Notes: generated by a model from the letters alone, not told the origin. Shown: positions 43,623-53,409, numbered from the stretch's first letter. The stretch is DNA of 64,000 bases from Pseudomonadota bacterium (GCA_003242685.1 QGVD01000004.1:33326-97325), one strand, 5' to 3'. Translations and numbers: made by a program.

Positions 43623-44582
43623 ATGGAACCCCGCCTCACCCGTTACTCACACGGCATCACGGCGATCGACACGGAATACGTGCGTCCGGGACTGGCCGCG
43701 GCCCACGTGATCGTGCAGTCAGGGCGCGCCGCCTTCGTCGACAGCGGCACGAACGCCTCCGTCCCGTTGCTCCTGAAAGCGCTCGACATCCTGGGCGTCG
43801 GCCGGGAGGCGGTCGACTACGTATGCCTGACGCACGTGCACCTCGACCACGCCGGCGGGGCCGGGCAGCTCATGCAGGCGCTCCCGAACGCCCGTGCGGT
43901 GCTGCATCCGCGCGGTGCGCCGCACATGATCGACCCGGCGAAGCTCATCGCCGGCTCCATCGCCGTCTACGGCGAGGATCGCTTCCGGCAGCTCTACGGT
44001 GAGATCGTGCCCATCGCGCCTGAGCGCGTGATCAGCGTGGAGGACGGCACGAAGCTCGGCCTCGCCGGCCGCGAGCTCGAGTTCGTTCACACGCCCGGAC
44101 ACGCGCTGCATCACTACGCGATCGTGGATCGCGCATCGCGCGGCATCTTCACCGGCGATACCTTCGGGCTCTCCTATCGCGATCTCGATACGGAGCGGGG
44201 CCCGTTCATCGTTCCGACGACCACACCGCCGCAGTTCGATCCCGATCAGCTCCTCGACTCCATCGATCGTCTCCTCGCGTACCGGCCGGAGGCTATGTAT
44301 CTGACGCATTTCGGGCGTGTCGCGGACGTGCCGCGGCTCGCCGAAGAGCTGCGATCGCAGATCCGCGAGTTCGCGCGCATCGCCGAGCGGCATGCGCAGG
44401 CTCCGGATCGCCATGCGGCCATTCGCGCCGACATGCGGCGGCTGTGGCTCGACCGGCTCCGCGCGCACGGCTCGCGCCTTCCCGAGAGCACCATCGACGA
44501 GCTTCTCGGTCAGGACCTCGATCTCAACACCCAGGGCCTCGTGGCCTGGCTGGACCGGAAGGCGGCGAAGGCCGCGCGCTGA
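43623..44582 (+). CDS. MBL-fold metallo-hydrolase
   Basis: The 319-residue protein has the metallo-beta-lactamase core motif THVHLDHAGGAG with His71, His73, Asp75 and His76. Further ligands lie in HTPGHALHHY and in FTGDTFGLSY, and the final histidine in YLTHFGRV. A C-terminal helical part (about 215-319) follows. This resembles the glyoxalase-II-like/flavodiiron-free hydrolases; the substrate is not clear. It reads through to the acrylyl-CoA-reductase-like gene with a 36-bp gap and may be co-transcribed with it. Confidence 0.87.
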   Translation: MEPRLTRYSHGITAIDTEYVRPGLAAAHVIVQSGRAAFVDSGTNASVPLLLKALDILGVGREAVDYVCLTHVHLDHAGGAGQLMQALPNARAVLHPRGAPHMIDPAKLIAGSIAVYGEDRFRQLYGEIVPIAPERVISVEDGTKLGLAGRELEFVHTPGHALHHYAIVDRASRGIFTGDTFGLSYRDLDTERGPFIVPTTTPPQFDPDQLLDSIDRLLAYRPEAMYLTHFGRVADVPRLAEELRSQIREFARIAERHAQAPDRHAAIRADMRRLWLDRLRAHGSRLPESTIDELLGQDLDLNTQGLVAWLDRKAAKAAR

Positions 44583-44618
44583 AGATCCCGGCCGGCGGCG
44601 AGGCAGGAGCGGCAAGCC

Positions 44619-45608
44619 ATGGAGCCCTTCAAGGCGTACCGCATTCACGAGGAGAACGGCCGCGTCGTCGCCCGCTTCGAGAAGCTCGGGCTCGATGACC
44701 TCACGCCTGGCGAGGTCGTCGTGCGCGTGCAGTTCTCCGACGTCAACTACAAGGACGCGCTCGCGGCCACGGGTGCCGGAAAGATCCTGCGCCGCTTTCC
44801 GCTCGTCGGCGGCATCGATCTCGCGGGCGTCGTCGAGACGTCCGAAGATGCGCGTTTCTCGCCGGGCGACCCCGTGCTCGTCGTGGGCTGCGGACTCTCC
44901 GAGACCTGCGACGGCGGATACGCCGAGTATGCGCGGGTGAGCGCGGATTCTCTCGAGCCGATTCCCGCAGGTCTCGATGCGTTCACGTCGATGGCGATCG
45001 GAACGGCCGGTTTCACCGCAGCGCTCGCCATCCACCGCATGGAGCACAACGGTCAGACGCCGGCGGCAGGACCGATCGTGGTCACCGGCGCAACGGGCGG
45101 CGTGGGCAGTCTCGCGATCGACATGCTCGCCGGGCGCGGCTACGAGGTGATCGCCGTGAGCGGCAAACCTCAGGCGCGCGAATACCTCACGGCGCTCGGT
45201 GCGAAGCAGGTGCTGGCACGGCAGGAGATCGACTACGGCTCACGGCCGCTCGAGAAAGCACGATTCGCCGGTGCGATCGACAGCGTGGGCGGCCGCACGC
45301 TCGCGTGGCTCACCCGCACCACGAGCTACGGCGGCAACATCGCGAGTGTCGGGCTCGCGGGCGGTGCGGAGCTCGAGACGACAGTGATGCCGTTCATCCT
45401 GCGCGGGGTGAATCTGCTCGGCATCAACTCGACGTACGTCCCGCGCGAGGTGCGCCACACGGTGTGGCAGCGGCTCGCGAGCGATCTGAAGCCCCGGCAT
45501 CTCGATCGCATCGTCGCGCGCACCATCGACTTCGATGCGCTGCCCGACGCCTTCGCTCCGCTCCTGCGCGGCGAGGCGCTCGGCCGCACCGTCGTCCGCA
45601 TCGGCTAG
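44619..45608 (+). CDS. acuI: YhdH/AcuI-type NADPH-dependent oxidoreductase (acrylyl-CoA reductase family)
   Basis: The 329-residue protein is a medium-chain reductase of the YhdH/YhfP group: VQFSDVNYKDALAATGAG, PLVGGIDLAGVVETSED, then the Rossmann motif VVTGATGGVGSLAIDMLAGRG and FAGAIDSVGGRTLAWL, and GVNLLGINSTYVP. AcuI reduces acryloyl-CoA to propionyl-CoA. Since prpBCD lies 1.1 kb downstream, a link to propionyl-CoA is possible, though the family also has general quinone-oxidoreductase members. The symbol follows the family, not a test. Confidence 0.82.
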   Translation: MEPFKAYRIHEENGRVVARFEKLGLDDLTPGEVVVRVQFSDVNYKDALAATGAGKILRRFPLVGGIDLAGVVETSEDARFSPGDPVLVVGCGLSETCDGGYAEYARVSADSLEPIPAGLDAFTSMAIGTAGFTAALAIHRMEHNGQTPAAGPIVVTGATGGVGSLAIDMLAGRGYEVIAVSGKPQAREYLTALGAKQVLARQEIDYGSRPLEKARFAGAIDSVGGRTLAWLTRTTSYGGNIASVGLAGGAELETTVMPFILRGVNLLGINSTYVPREVRHTVWQRLASDLKPRHLDRIVARTIDFDALPDAFAPLLRGEALGRTVVRIG

Positions 45609-45662
45609 CGAACGCACCGCCTCGCCCGCGCCGCGCGGCGTCATCGAATCAGGGTTCTTCAA

Positions 45663-46553
45663 TCAGGCGGCGGGGCTCGCGAGACTCGGCTCTTCGAGGA
45701 TGCCGACCCGGCGCTCGGCGGAGCGCAGCGTGTTGTGCAGGAGCATGGTGACGGTCATCGGGCCGACGCCGCCGGGCACCGGCGTGATGAGCGAGGCCTT
45801 CTGGCGCACGCCTTCGAAATCCACGTCACCGACGATGCGTCCGTCGGGCAGACGGTTGATGCCGACGTCGATGACGACCGCACCGGTGCGGACCATCTGC
45901 GGGACGATGAGATTCGGCACGCCCGCGGCCACCACGAGGATGTCCGCGAGGATGGTGAACTGCGCGAGGTCGCGCGTGAGCTTGTGACAGATGCAGACGG
46001 TGGCGTCCCGCTGCATCAGCATCAGCGCCATCGGCTTGCCGACGATGTTGCTCGCGCCGACGACCACGACGTTCTTGCCCGCGACCTCGACGCGCTCGTG
46101 CTCGAGGAGCTTCTGCACGCCGTACGGTGTGCACGGCGGGAAGATGGTCGAACCGGTGATGAGGCCGCCGACGTTGTAGAGATGGAACCCGTCGACGTCC
46201 TTGTCCACCGCGATGCGCTCGAGCACGCGCCGCATGGTGATGTGCGGCGGCAGCGGAAGCTGCACCAGGATGCCGTGCGTGCTGGGATCGGCATTGAGGC
46301 GATCCACTTCTCCGAGCAGGCGCGCCTCCGAGATGTCGTTCGGGAGCCTCACGAGCTCGGAGCGGATGCCGACCTCTCCGCATGCGCGGATCTTGTTCCG
46401 CACGTAGAGCTCCGAGGCCGGGTTGTCTCCGACGAGAATGACGGCGAGGCCCGGCGTCACTCCATGTTTCTTTTCGAGGGCTTCCACTCGAGCGCGGTAC
46501 TGGGCGCGCAATGCCTGGGCGACGGCGCGGCCGTCGATGATTCGAGCCGGCAA
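45663..46553 (-). CDS. folD: Methylenetetrahydrofolate dehydrogenase/cyclohydrolase
   Basis: The 296-residue bifunctional enzyme interconverts methylene-, methenyl- and 10-formyl-THF. It shows LAVILVGDNPASELYVRNK with the catalytic lysine, GILVQLPLPPHI, DKDVDGFHLYNVG, FPPCTPYGVQKLL, VVVGASNIVGKPMALMLM and VTPVPGGVGPMTV-type end (here ITPVPGGVGPMTV). The start is TTG at 46553: AGGAG is seven bases upstream, and no ATG nearby matches homologues. The longer in-frame ATG at 46622 would add a Cys/Arg-rich stretch with no counterpart. Confidence 0.94.
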   Translation of the reverse strand: MPARIIDGRAVAQALRAQYRARVEALEKKHGVTPGLAVILVGDNPASELYVRNKIRACGEVGIRSELVRLPNDISEARLLGEVDRLNADPSTHGILVQLPLPPHITMRRVLERIAVDKDVDGFHLYNVGGLITGSTIFPPCTPYGVQKLLEHERVEVAGKNVVVVGASNIVGKPMALMLMQRDATVCICHKLTRDLAQFTILADILVVAAGVPNLIVPQMVRTGAVVIDVGINRLPDGRIVGDVDFEGVRQKASLITPVPGGVGPMTVTMLLHNTLRSAERRVGILEEPSLASPAA

Positions 46554-46756
46554 GACAGTTCTCCTGCGGGAAGTTCCTGGAATGACACAAAGTGTACGCG
46601 CAGCGCGGCACAAAAGCGCCAACGCGGCGCACGGTTCGCGCAGCGGCGCACGGCCCGGCCCCCCTTGCCACAGAATGGGGCATGCACCATTGGCGGCCTG
46701 TCCGCACGGGTGAGGGCCGTTTAGAATGCTCGCCCTTCCGCTACGGGGCGCTCACC

Positions 46757-47647
46757 ATGTCCGTGACCTCATCGGCCGGCGCCCGTCTGCGAGCGGCCGT
46801 GGACGCCGAGCGGCCCCTGCAGATCGTCGGCACCGTCAACGCCTACTGTGCGCTGCTCGCCCGTGAGGCGGGTTTCCGGGCGATCTACCTCTCGGGTGCC
46901 GGGGTCGCCAATGCCTCCTTCGGCCTGCCCGACCTCGCCATCACCACGCTCCCGGACGTGTGCGAGGACGTGCGGCGGATCACGGGCGCGACCGACCTGC
47001 CGCTGCTCGTCGATGCCGACACCGGCTTCGGCAGCGCATTCAACATAGCGCGCACCTGCCGCGACCTGATCCGCGCCGGGGCCGCGGGAATGCACCTCGA
47101 GGACCAGGTGCAGGCCAAGCGCTGCGGGCACCGGCCCGGCAAGGCGCTCGTCTCGCGCGAGGAGATGGTCGACCGCATCAAGGCAGCGGTGGACGCGCGC
47201 ACCGACGAGCACTTCGTCGTCATGGCGCGCACGGACGCGCACGCGGTCGAAGGCCTCGAAGCCGCGCTCGAGCGCGCGGCGGCCTACGTCGAGGCCGGGG
47301 CGGACATGATCTTCGCGGAGGCTCTCACGAGCCTCGAGGAATATCGCCGCTTCACCGGGAGCCTCGGGGTGCCCGTGCTGGCCAACATCACCGAGTTCGG
47401 CAGGACGCCGCTCTTCACCGTGGCCGAGCTCGCTTCCGCAGGCGTGCGTCTGGTGCTGTATCCGCTTTCCGCGTTCCGCGCGATGAGCCGGGCCGCGCTC
47501 GACGTCTTCGAGACCATCCGCCGCGAGGGCACACAGAAGAGCGTCCTGGACCGGATGCAGACTCGTGCGGAGCTCTACCGTGTGCTCGGCTATCACGAGT
47601 ACGAGCGCAAGCTCGACGAGCTCTTCGGCAAGAATCAGGAATCCTGA
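46757..47647 (+). CDS. prpB: 2-methylisocitrate lyase
   Basis: The 296-residue enzyme splits 2-methylisocitrate into pyruvate and succinate, the last step of the 2-methylcitrate cycle for propionyl-CoA. It shows [28 protein letters not shown], the active-site loop [34 protein letters not shown], and [11 protein letters not shown]. The KRCGH motif is the lyase signature and separates it from related phosphonomutases. ATG 46757 follows a weak upstream site. The next gene starts 10 bp after the stop. Confidence 0.95.
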   Translation: MSVTSSAGARLRAAVDAERPLQIVGTVNAYCALLAREAGFRAIYLSGAGVANASFGLPDLAITTLPDVCEDVRRITGATDLPLLVDADTGFGSAFNIARTCRDLIRAGAAGMHLEDQVQAKRCGHRPGKALVSREEMVDRIKAAVDARTDEHFVVMARTDAHAVEGLEAALERAAAYVEAGADMIFAEALTSLEEYRRFTGSLGVPVLANITEFGRTPLFTVAELASAGVRLVLYPLSAFRAMSRAALDVFETIRREGTQKSVLDRMQTRAELYRVLGYHEYERKLDELFGKNQES

Positions 47648-47657
47648 ATTTCAGCTC

Positions 47658-48821
47658 ATGAACAAGACCGCAGCTCCCGATACCGAAACCGCAGCCAGGC
47701 CCAAGAAATCCGTCGCCCTGTCGGGTGTGCCCGCGGGCAACACCGCCCTGTGCACCGTCGGGCGCACGGGCAACGACCTGCACTATCGCGGATACGACAT
47801 TCTCGAAGTCGCCGAGGCCGCGGAGTTCGAAGAGATCGCGTATCTCCTCATTCACGGCCATCTGCCCAACCGCTCGGAGCTCACCGCGTACAAGAGCCGT
47901 CTCAAGGCCATGCGCTCGCTGCCGGGCGTGGTGCGCAACGTGCTCGAGCAGCTTCCCGCGGCCGCGCATCCGATGGACGTGCTGCGCACCGGTGTTTCGG
48001 CTCTCGGATGTACGCTGCCCGAGAGCGAGAGCCGCTCGGCCGCCGGTGCGCGTGAGATCGCCGACCGGCTGGTCGCCTCGCTCCCCTCGATGCTCGCGTA
48101 CTGGTATCACTGGTCGCACAGCGGGCATCGCGTGCACGTCGAGACGGAGGACGAATCCGTCGGCGGACACTTCCTGCACCTGCTGCATCGCCGGCCGCCG
48201 CCCGAGAACTGGGTGCGCGCGATGCACACGTCGCTCATCCTCTACGCCGAGCACGAGTTCAACGCATCCACCTTCACGGCGCGCGTGATCGCGGGCACGG
48301 GTTCGGACATCTACTCGTGCATCAGCGGGGCGATCGGTGCGCTGCGCGGTCCGAAGCACGGCGGCGCGAACGAGGTCGCGCTCGAGATCCAGCAGCGCTA
48401 CGAAACGCCGGAGGAAGCCGAGAAGGACATCCGCGAGCGGCTCGCCCGCAAGGAAGTGATCATCGGCTTCGGGCATCCGGTGTACACCGTTTCGGATCCG
48501 CGCCACCAGGTCATCAAGGAAGTCGCGCGGCAGCTTTGCCGCGACGCCGGTGACATGAAGCTCTTCACCATCGCCGAGCGGATCGAGCAGGTGATGTGGG
48601 AGCAGAAGAAGATGTTCCCGAACCTCGACTGGTTCAGCGCGGTGAGCTACCACATGATGGGCATTCCCACGCCGATGTTCACGCCGCTCTTCGTCATGGC
48701 GCGCGTGACGGGCTGGGCCGCACACGTCATCGAGCAGCGCGCCGACGGCAAGATCATCCGTCCGAGCGCGAACTACGTCGGCCCCGAGCCGCGCAAGTTC
48801 GTCCCCATCGATCAGCGCTGA
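47658..48821 (+). CDS. prpC: 2-methylcitrate synthase
   Basis: The 387-residue citrate-synthase-fold enzyme condenses propionyl-CoA with oxaloacetate. Its features are [27 protein letters not shown], the histidine/aspartate catalytic residues in [14 protein letters not shown] and [26 protein letters not shown] and the C-terminal [16 protein letters not shown]. The PRKFVPI-type ending and the genetic context distinguish it from ordinary citrate synthase. Start at 47658 overlaps no upstream gene. prpD follows after 11 bp. Confidence 0.95.
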   Translation: MNKTAAPDTETAARPKKSVALSGVPAGNTALCTVGRTGNDLHYRGYDILEVAEAAEFEEIAYLLIHGHLPNRSELTAYKSRLKAMRSLPGVVRNVLEQLPAAAHPMDVLRTGVSALGCTLPESESRSAAGAREIADRLVASLPSMLAYWYHWSHSGHRVHVETEDESVGGHFLHLLHRRPPPENWVRAMHTSLILYAEHEFNASTFTARVIAGTGSDIYSCISGAIGALRGPKHGGANEVALEIQQRYETPEEAEKDIRERLARKEVIIGFGHPVYTVSDPRHQVIKEVARQLCRDAGDMKLFTIAERIEQVMWEQKKMFPNLDWFSAVSYHMMGIPTPMFTPLFVMARVTGWAAHVIEQRADGKIIRPSANYVGPEPRKFVPIDQR

Positions 48822-48832
48822 AGTCACACGTC

Positions 48833-50287
48833 ATGTCCGCGCACGACTACACCAAGTCCGCCGCACGGCCCGAGCCCGACGAGGTGCTCGTCCGGATCGC
48901 CGAATACGCGCAGAGCTACGAGATCAGGAGCGGGCTCGCCTACGAGACGGCGCGCTACTGTCTGATGGATACGCTCGGCTGCGGCTTTCAGGCACTGAAG
49001 TATCCCGCGTGCACGAAGCTCCTGGGGCCGGTGGTGCCGGGCGCCGTCATGCCCGGCGGCGCGCGCGTGCCGGGCACCTCGTACGAGCTCGACCCGGTGC
49101 AGGCCGCGTTCAACATCGGGGCGATGATCCGCTGGCTCGACTTCAACGACACGTGGCTCGCGGCCGAGTGGGGTCATCCTTCGGACAATCTCGGCGGCAT
49201 TCTCGCGGTGGCGGACTGGCTCTCGCGCCGCAACGTGCTCGAGGGCAAGCGTCCGCTCGTCGTGCGCGACGTGCTGACCGCGATGATCAAGGCGCACGAG
49301 ATCCAGGGCGTGCTCGCGCTCGAGAACAGCTTCAACCGCGTCGGGCTCGATCACGTGATCCTGGTGCGCGTCGCGTCGACGGCCGTGTGCACGGCGCTGC
49401 TCGGCGGCACGCGCGAGCAGATCATCAACGCCGTCTCGAATGCCTGGCTCGACGGCGGCGCGCTGCGCACGTACCGCCACGCGCCGAACACCGGCTCGCG
49501 CAAGAGCTGGGCCGCGGGGGATGCCACGAGCCGCGGCGTGCGCCACGCGCTCATCGCGCTCACCGGCGAGATGGGCTATCCGAGCGCGCTCACGGCGAAG
49601 AACTGGGGCTTCTACGACGTGCTGTTCAGAGGCAAGCCGTTCTCTCTGCCGCAGCCCTTCGGCAGCTACGTCATGGAGAACGTGCTGTTCAAGATCTCGT
49701 ATCCGGCGGAGTTCCACGCTCAGACCGCAGTCGAGTGCGCGATGCGGCTGCATCCGCAGGTGAGCCCGCGGCTCGACGAAGTCGAGCGCGTCGTGATCGA
49801 GACCCAGGAGCCGGGCGTGCGCATCATCGACAAGGTAGGCCCGCTCGCGAATCCCGCTGACCGCGATCACTGCATCCAGTACATGGTGGCGGTGCCGCTC
49901 ATCTTCGGTCGCCTCATGGCCGAGGACTACGAGGATGCAGTCGCCGCCGATCCGCGCATCGACGCCCTGCGCGCGAAGATGGAAGTGCGCGAGAACCCGG
50001 ACTTCACGCGCGATTACTACGATCCCGAGAAGCGCTACATCGGCAACGCCGTGCAGGTGTTCTTCCGCGACGGCACCTCGACCGAGCGCGTGCAGGTCGA
50101 CTATCCCGTGGGACACCGCAAGCGCCGCGCGGAAGGCATTCCGCTCCTCAGGGAGAAGTTCCACACCGCCGTCGCGCGGCACTTCTCCGCGAAGCAGGCC
50201 GCGCGCATCGAGGCGCTGTTCGAGGACGGCGCGCGGCTCGAAGCGATGCCGGTCGACGAGTTCGTCGCCGCGATGGTCACGCACTGA
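48833..50287 (+). CDS. prpD: 2-methylcitrate dehydratase
   Basis: The 484-residue enzyme of the MmgE/PrpD fold dehydrates 2-methylcitrate to 2-methyl-cis-aconitate. Recognisable pieces are [71 protein letters not shown] and the [17 protein letters not shown] block. Length matches PrpD. The prpBCD order is typical, but prpF/acnD and a PrpR regulator are absent, so the PrpD-type dehydration is the only route encoded here. rsmG starts two bases after the stop. Confidence 0.94.
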   Translation: MSAHDYTKSAARPEPDEVLVRIAEYAQSYEIRSGLAYETARYCLMDTLGCGFQALKYPACTKLLGPVVPGAVMPGGARVPGTSYELDPVQAAFNIGAMIRWLDFNDTWLAAEWGHPSDNLGGILAVADWLSRRNVLEGKRPLVVRDVLTAMIKAHEIQGVLALENSFNRVGLDHVILVRVASTAVCTALLGGTREQIINAVSNAWLDGGALRTYRHAPNTGSRKSWAAGDATSRGVRHALIALTGEMGYPSALTAKNWGFYDVLFRGKPFSLPQPFGSYVMENVLFKISYPAEFHAQTAVECAMRLHPQVSPRLDEVERVVIETQEPGVRIIDKVGPLANPADRDHCIQYMVAVPLIFGRLMAEDYEDAVAADPRIDALRAKMEVRENPDFTRDYYDPEKRYIGNAVQVFFRDGTSTERVQVDYPVGHRKRRAEGIPLLREKFHTAVARHFSAKQAARIEALFEDGARLEAMPVDEFVAAMVTH

Positions 50288-50289
50288 GG

Positions 50290-50940
50290 ATGACGCCTCG
50301 GGCCGATCTGATCGGCGGCGCCGCGGCGCTCGGCGTCACGCTTTCGGAGGCCGACGCGGCGCGCCTCCTGCGTCTCCTCGGCGAGCTCGAGCGCTGGAAC
50401 CGCGCCTACAACCTCACCTCGATCGACGAGCGCGAGGAGATGATCACGCATCATCTCCTCGACAGCCTCTCGGTGCATCCCTATCTGAAAGGTGAGCGGA
50501 TCGCCGACGTCGGCACGGGCGCCGGTTTCCCGGGACTGCCGCTCGCGGTGGTGAATCCGGACCGGCGCTTCACGCTCATCGACTCGAGCAACAAGAAGGT
50601 GCGCTTCGTCGCGCACGCCGCGCGCACGCTCGGGCTCACCAACGTCGAGCCGGTCCATGCGCGCGCGGAGGGCCTCGAGCCCGCGGAGCCTTTCGATACG
50701 GTGGTCGCGCGTGCCTTCGCGGCGATTCCCGAGCTTCTGCGCGTGGTGGCAGGGCTCTGCGGCCCCGGCACGCGCGTGATCGCGATGAAGGGCCGGCGAC
50801 CCGACGACGAGATCGCCGCCATCGGCGCGGACTGGCGCCTCGTTGGCGTGGAGCCCGTCACGGTGCCGCAGCTCGGCGAGGAGCGGCACCTGATTCTCAT
50901 CGAGCGGCCGGGCTCGCGCTCAGACGCCGCGTCCCGCTGA
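50290..50940 (+). CDS. rsmG: 16S rRNA (guanine(527)-N7)-methyltransferase
   Basis: The 216-residue enzyme (GidB) methylates G527 of 16S rRNA. It shows the family start LERWNRAYNLTSIDEREEMITHH-type segment, DSLSVHPYL, the SAM site IADVGTGAGFPGLPLAV, TLIDSSNKKVRFVAHAA, VVARAFAAIPELL and MKGRRPDDEI. Loss in other bacteria gives low-level streptomycin resistance. The usual upstream neighbour mnmG (gidA) is not here; prpD is. parA follows 16 bp downstream. Confidence 0.94.
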   Translation: MTPRADLIGGAAALGVTLSEADAARLLRLLGELERWNRAYNLTSIDEREEMITHHLLDSLSVHPYLKGERIADVGTGAGFPGLPLAVVNPDRRFTLIDSSNKKVRFVAHAARTLGLTNVEPVHARAEGLEPAEPFDTVVARAFAAIPELLRVVAGLCGPGTRVIAMKGRRPDDEIAAIGADWRLVGVEPVTVPQLGEERHLILIERPGSRSDAASR

Positions 50941-50956
50941 AGTACACTGTGGCCCC

Positions 50957-51835
50957 ATGAAGCGTGTCATCGCCGTCGCGAACCAGAAGGGCGGGGTGGG
51001 CAAGACCACCACCGCGGTGAATCTCGCGGCCTCGCTCGCTGCGACGCGGCGGCGGGTGCTGCTCATCGATCTCGACCCGCAGGGCAATGCCACGATGGGC
51101 TGCGGTGTCGACAAGAACCAGCTCGCGCGCAGCGTCTGCGACGTGCTGCTCGGCGACTGCGACATGGCGAGCGCGATGGTGCGCATCGAGCGCGCCGGCT
51201 TCACGCTGCTGCCGTCGAATCAGGACGTCACGGCCGCCGAAGTGCGACTGCTCGCGATGCCTTCGGGGCGCGAGACGCGTCTGCGCGAAGCGCTCGATCC
51301 GGTGCGCAACGACTTCGACGTGATCCTCATCGACTGCCCGCCGGCCCTCAACATGCTGACCGTCAACGCCCTCGTGGCCGCGGACAGCGTGCTCATTCCC
51401 ATGCAGTGCGAGTACTACGCGCTCGAGGGCCTCTCGGCGCTGCTCTCGACCATCGAGCAGATCCGCTCCACGGTGAATCCGCAGCTCGAGATCGAAGGGA
51501 TCCTTCGCACCATGTTCGATCCGCGGAACAACCTCGCGAACGAGGTGAGCGCTCAGCTCATCCAGCACTTCGGAGACAAGGTGTTCCGCACGGTCATCCC
51601 GCGCAACGTGCGGCTCGCGGAAGCGCCGTCCTTCGGCACGCCGGTGCTGTATCACGATCGCGACTCGCGCGGCGCGCTCGCGTACCTCGCGCTCGCCGGC
51701 GAGATGATCCGCCGCGAGGAAGAAGAGCGGGCCGCGGCTGCGGCGGAATCGTCGCCATCCACCGAGCCCGGCGCGGCGTCCGAGCCCGCGCCGGAGCCGG
51801 CGGCATCCGGTTCCCCGCCTGACAGCAGTCCCTGA
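50957..51835 (+). CDS. parA: Chromosome partitioning ATPase ParA
   Basis: The 292-residue protein is a Soj-type Walker ATPase that moves ParB-bound origins apart. Motifs are VIAVANQKGGVGKTTTAVNLAA (deviant Walker A with two lysines), LLIDLDPQGNATMG, IDCPPALNMLTVNAL and PMQCEYYALEGLS. The C-terminal 35 residues are a Ser/Pro/Ala-rich disordered tail not found in minimal homologues. It sits after rsmG, 16 bp, and 96 bp before parB. Confidence 0.95.
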   Translation: MKRVIAVANQKGGVGKTTTAVNLAASLAATRRRVLLIDLDPQGNATMGCGVDKNQLARSVCDVLLGDCDMASAMVRIERAGFTLLPSNQDVTAAEVRLLAMPSGRETRLREALDPVRNDFDVILIDCPPALNMLTVNALVAADSVLIPMQCEYYALEGLSALLSTIEQIRSTVNPQLEIEGILRTMFDPRNNLANEVSAQLIQHFGDKVFRTVIPRNVRLAEAPSFGTPVLYHDRDSRGALAYLALAGEMIRREEEERAAAAAESSPSTEPGAASEPAPEPAASGSPPDSSP

Positions 51836-51901
51836 TTCCGAGCCGGCTCACCCTCGCGAGGCGCTCGAAAAAGGGGAGCCGTCGCGTCGAGGCGGCAGCA
51901 G

Positions 51902-51920
51902 ATATCCAAAGATTGGATAT
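51902..51920. promoter_or_regulatory. Perfect palindrome just upstream of parB
   Basis: ATATCCAA (51902-51909) and TTGGATAT (51913-51920) are exact inverted copies separated by AGA. The element ends 11 bases before the parB start codon and covers the place of the ribosome-binding site, so it may be an operator or a translation-blocking hairpin. It does not resemble the usual parS consensus. Confidence 0.55.
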
Positions 51921-51931
51921 GATGCCCGCCC

Positions 51932-52846
51932 ATGACGCAGAAGAAGCCTACTCTTGGCCGTGGCCTTGCCGACCTGCTGGGTCAGGTCTCCGCGCGCCCG
52001 ATTCCCGCAGCGACTCCGGGCGGAGCCGCGGCGCGGCCCCCGGGTGAGGAGCTCACGAAGATCCCGCTCGATCTGCTGCAGCGCGGCCGTTACCAGCCGC
52101 GCGTCGACATGCGCCCCGAGACGCTTCAGGAGCTCGCCGACTCCATCAAGGCGCAGGGCGTCGTGCAGCCGATCGTCGTGCGGCCGATCGGCACGCCGGG
52201 ACCGGGCGAATCACAGCGCTACGAGATCATCGCGGGCGAGCGCCGCTGGCGCGCCGCACAGATGGCCGGGCTCACCGAGATTCCCGCGGTCGTGCGCCGG
52301 GTTCCCGACGAGGCCGCCATCGCGATGGCGCTCATCGAGAACATCCAGCGCGAGAACCTCAATCCGCTGGAGGAGGCGCGCGCGCTCGACCGGCTCATCA
52401 ACGAGTTCCAGCTCAGCCATCAGCAGGCGGCCGATGCCGTGGGGCGGTCGCGCTCCTCGGTCACCAATCTGCTGCGCCTGCTCGAGCTCGCGCCCGAAGT
52501 GTGCGAGCTCGTCGAGCAGCGCCAGATCGAGATGGGTCATGCCCGCGCGCTGCTCGGCCTTTCGAACCGCCGCCAGCAGGTCGAGGTTGCCATGCTCGTG
52601 GCCAAGAAGGGGCTCTCGGTGCGCGAGACCGAAGCGCTCGTGCGCCGCATGCAGCAGCCGGCGGCGGGAAAGAAGGCCGACGGGGACGGCGCGGCCGACC
52701 CCAACGTGCGCAATCTCGAAAGCGAGCTGGCCGAGAAGCTGGGCGCGAAGGTCAGCATCCAGCACAGCGCCTCGGGCAAGGGAAAGCTGATCGTTACCTA
52801 CAACAGTCTCGACGAGCTCGAGGGCATCCTCGCCCACATTCGGTAA
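51932..52846 (+). CDS. parB: Chromosome partitioning protein ParB
   Basis: The 304-residue protein is a CTPase clamp that binds parS near the origin. It has KKPTLGRGLADLLGQ at the N-terminus, the ParB/Srx domain (ADSIKAQGVVQPIVVRPIG, YEIIAGERRWRAAQMAGL, ALIENIQRENLNPLEEARA) and a helix-turn-helix (LSHQQAADAVGRSRSSVTNLLRLL). The C-terminal dimerisation segment ends KLIVTYNSLDELEGILAHIR. The GERRW and ENIQR motifs are the CTP-binding residues. Confidence 0.95.
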   Translation: MTQKKPTLGRGLADLLGQVSARPIPAATPGGAAARPPGEELTKIPLDLLQRGRYQPRVDMRPETLQELADSIKAQGVVQPIVVRPIGTPGPGESQRYEIIAGERRWRAAQMAGLTEIPAVVRRVPDEAAIAMALIENIQRENLNPLEEARALDRLINEFQLSHQQAADAVGRSRSSVTNLLRLLELAPEVCELVEQRQIEMGHARALLGLSNRRQQVEVAMLVAKKGLSVRETEALVRRMQQPAAGKKADGDGAADPNVRNLESELAEKLGAKVSIQHSASGKGKLIVTYNSLDELEGILAHIR

Positions 52847-52918
52847 TGTCTATCCGGGTTTTGCGCGCCATCCGTATTTTCCCGACCGCAAAGCAGTAGA
52901 TTTTGCCGGCCAGATACT

Positions 52919-52924
52919 TATAAT
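52919..52924 (+). promoter_or_regulatory. Consensus -10 element upstream of the atp operon
   Basis: A perfect TATAAT sits 110 bp upstream of the atpI start in a short AT-rich patch. No good -35 hexamer is at the usual distance (the best, TTGCCG, is only 10 bases away), so the promoter may be activator-dependent or use an extended -10. Confidence 0.45.
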
Positions 52925-53034
52925 TCGGCGGCTTCGCGGCCCCAGGGCCTAAGTGGTTTCGGCGCAATGAAAAATCGGCGCCGCATGCCGTCTTTCGACA
53001 ACTGGCTTTTCGAGTTGCCTTTGCGGTGGACGCC

Positions 53035-53409
53035 ATGCCGGCGGTCGATACCGAAACACGGCGAATCGCCGGGAGGATTCTGGTCGCGCAGCTCGCCGTC
53101 ACCGTGATCGTCGCGGTGGTGGCATATGTCGTAGCAGGCGCGCTCGCCGGTGGATCGGCGGCTCTGGGCGGTGGCATCGGGATCACCACCAACCTCTACA
53201 TGACACTCACGTCACTGCGGCCGAGCAGCGATGCGCGGCAGGCAGTGCGGCGGCTGTATGTCGGTCAGGCGATCAAGGTCGTCCTGACGCTGGCGATGTT
53301 CATTGCAGCGGCGATGAGTCTCACGGTCTCCTGGCCGGCGATGCTCGTCGCCTACGTGGCCACGCTGCTCGCCTTCTGGTGGGTGCCCTTCAGGGCAGCC
53401 ATGCGGTGA
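53035..53409 (+). CDS. atpI: ATP synthase subunit I
   Basis: The 124-residue membrane protein has four hydrophobic helices: RILVAQLAVTVIVAVVAYVVAG, ALGGGIGITTNLYMTL, the QAIKVVLTLAMFIAAAM segment and MLVAYVATLLAFWWVPF. AtpI helps assemble the c-ring and is typically the first gene of the atp operon. ATG at 53035 is preferred to an in-frame GTG nine bases upstream. It is 39 bp before atpB. Confidence 0.85.
   Translation: MPAVDTETRRIAGRILVAQLAVTVIVAVVAYVVAGALAGGSAALGGGIGITTNLYMTLTSLRPSSDARQAVRRLYVGQAIKVVLTLAMFIAAAMSLTVSWPAMLVAYVATLLAFWWVPFRAAMR

Noticed and set aside
51836-51931. parS site near parAB
   Set aside because: The palindrome here does not match the TGTTTCACGTGAAACA consensus and no match was seen nearby.
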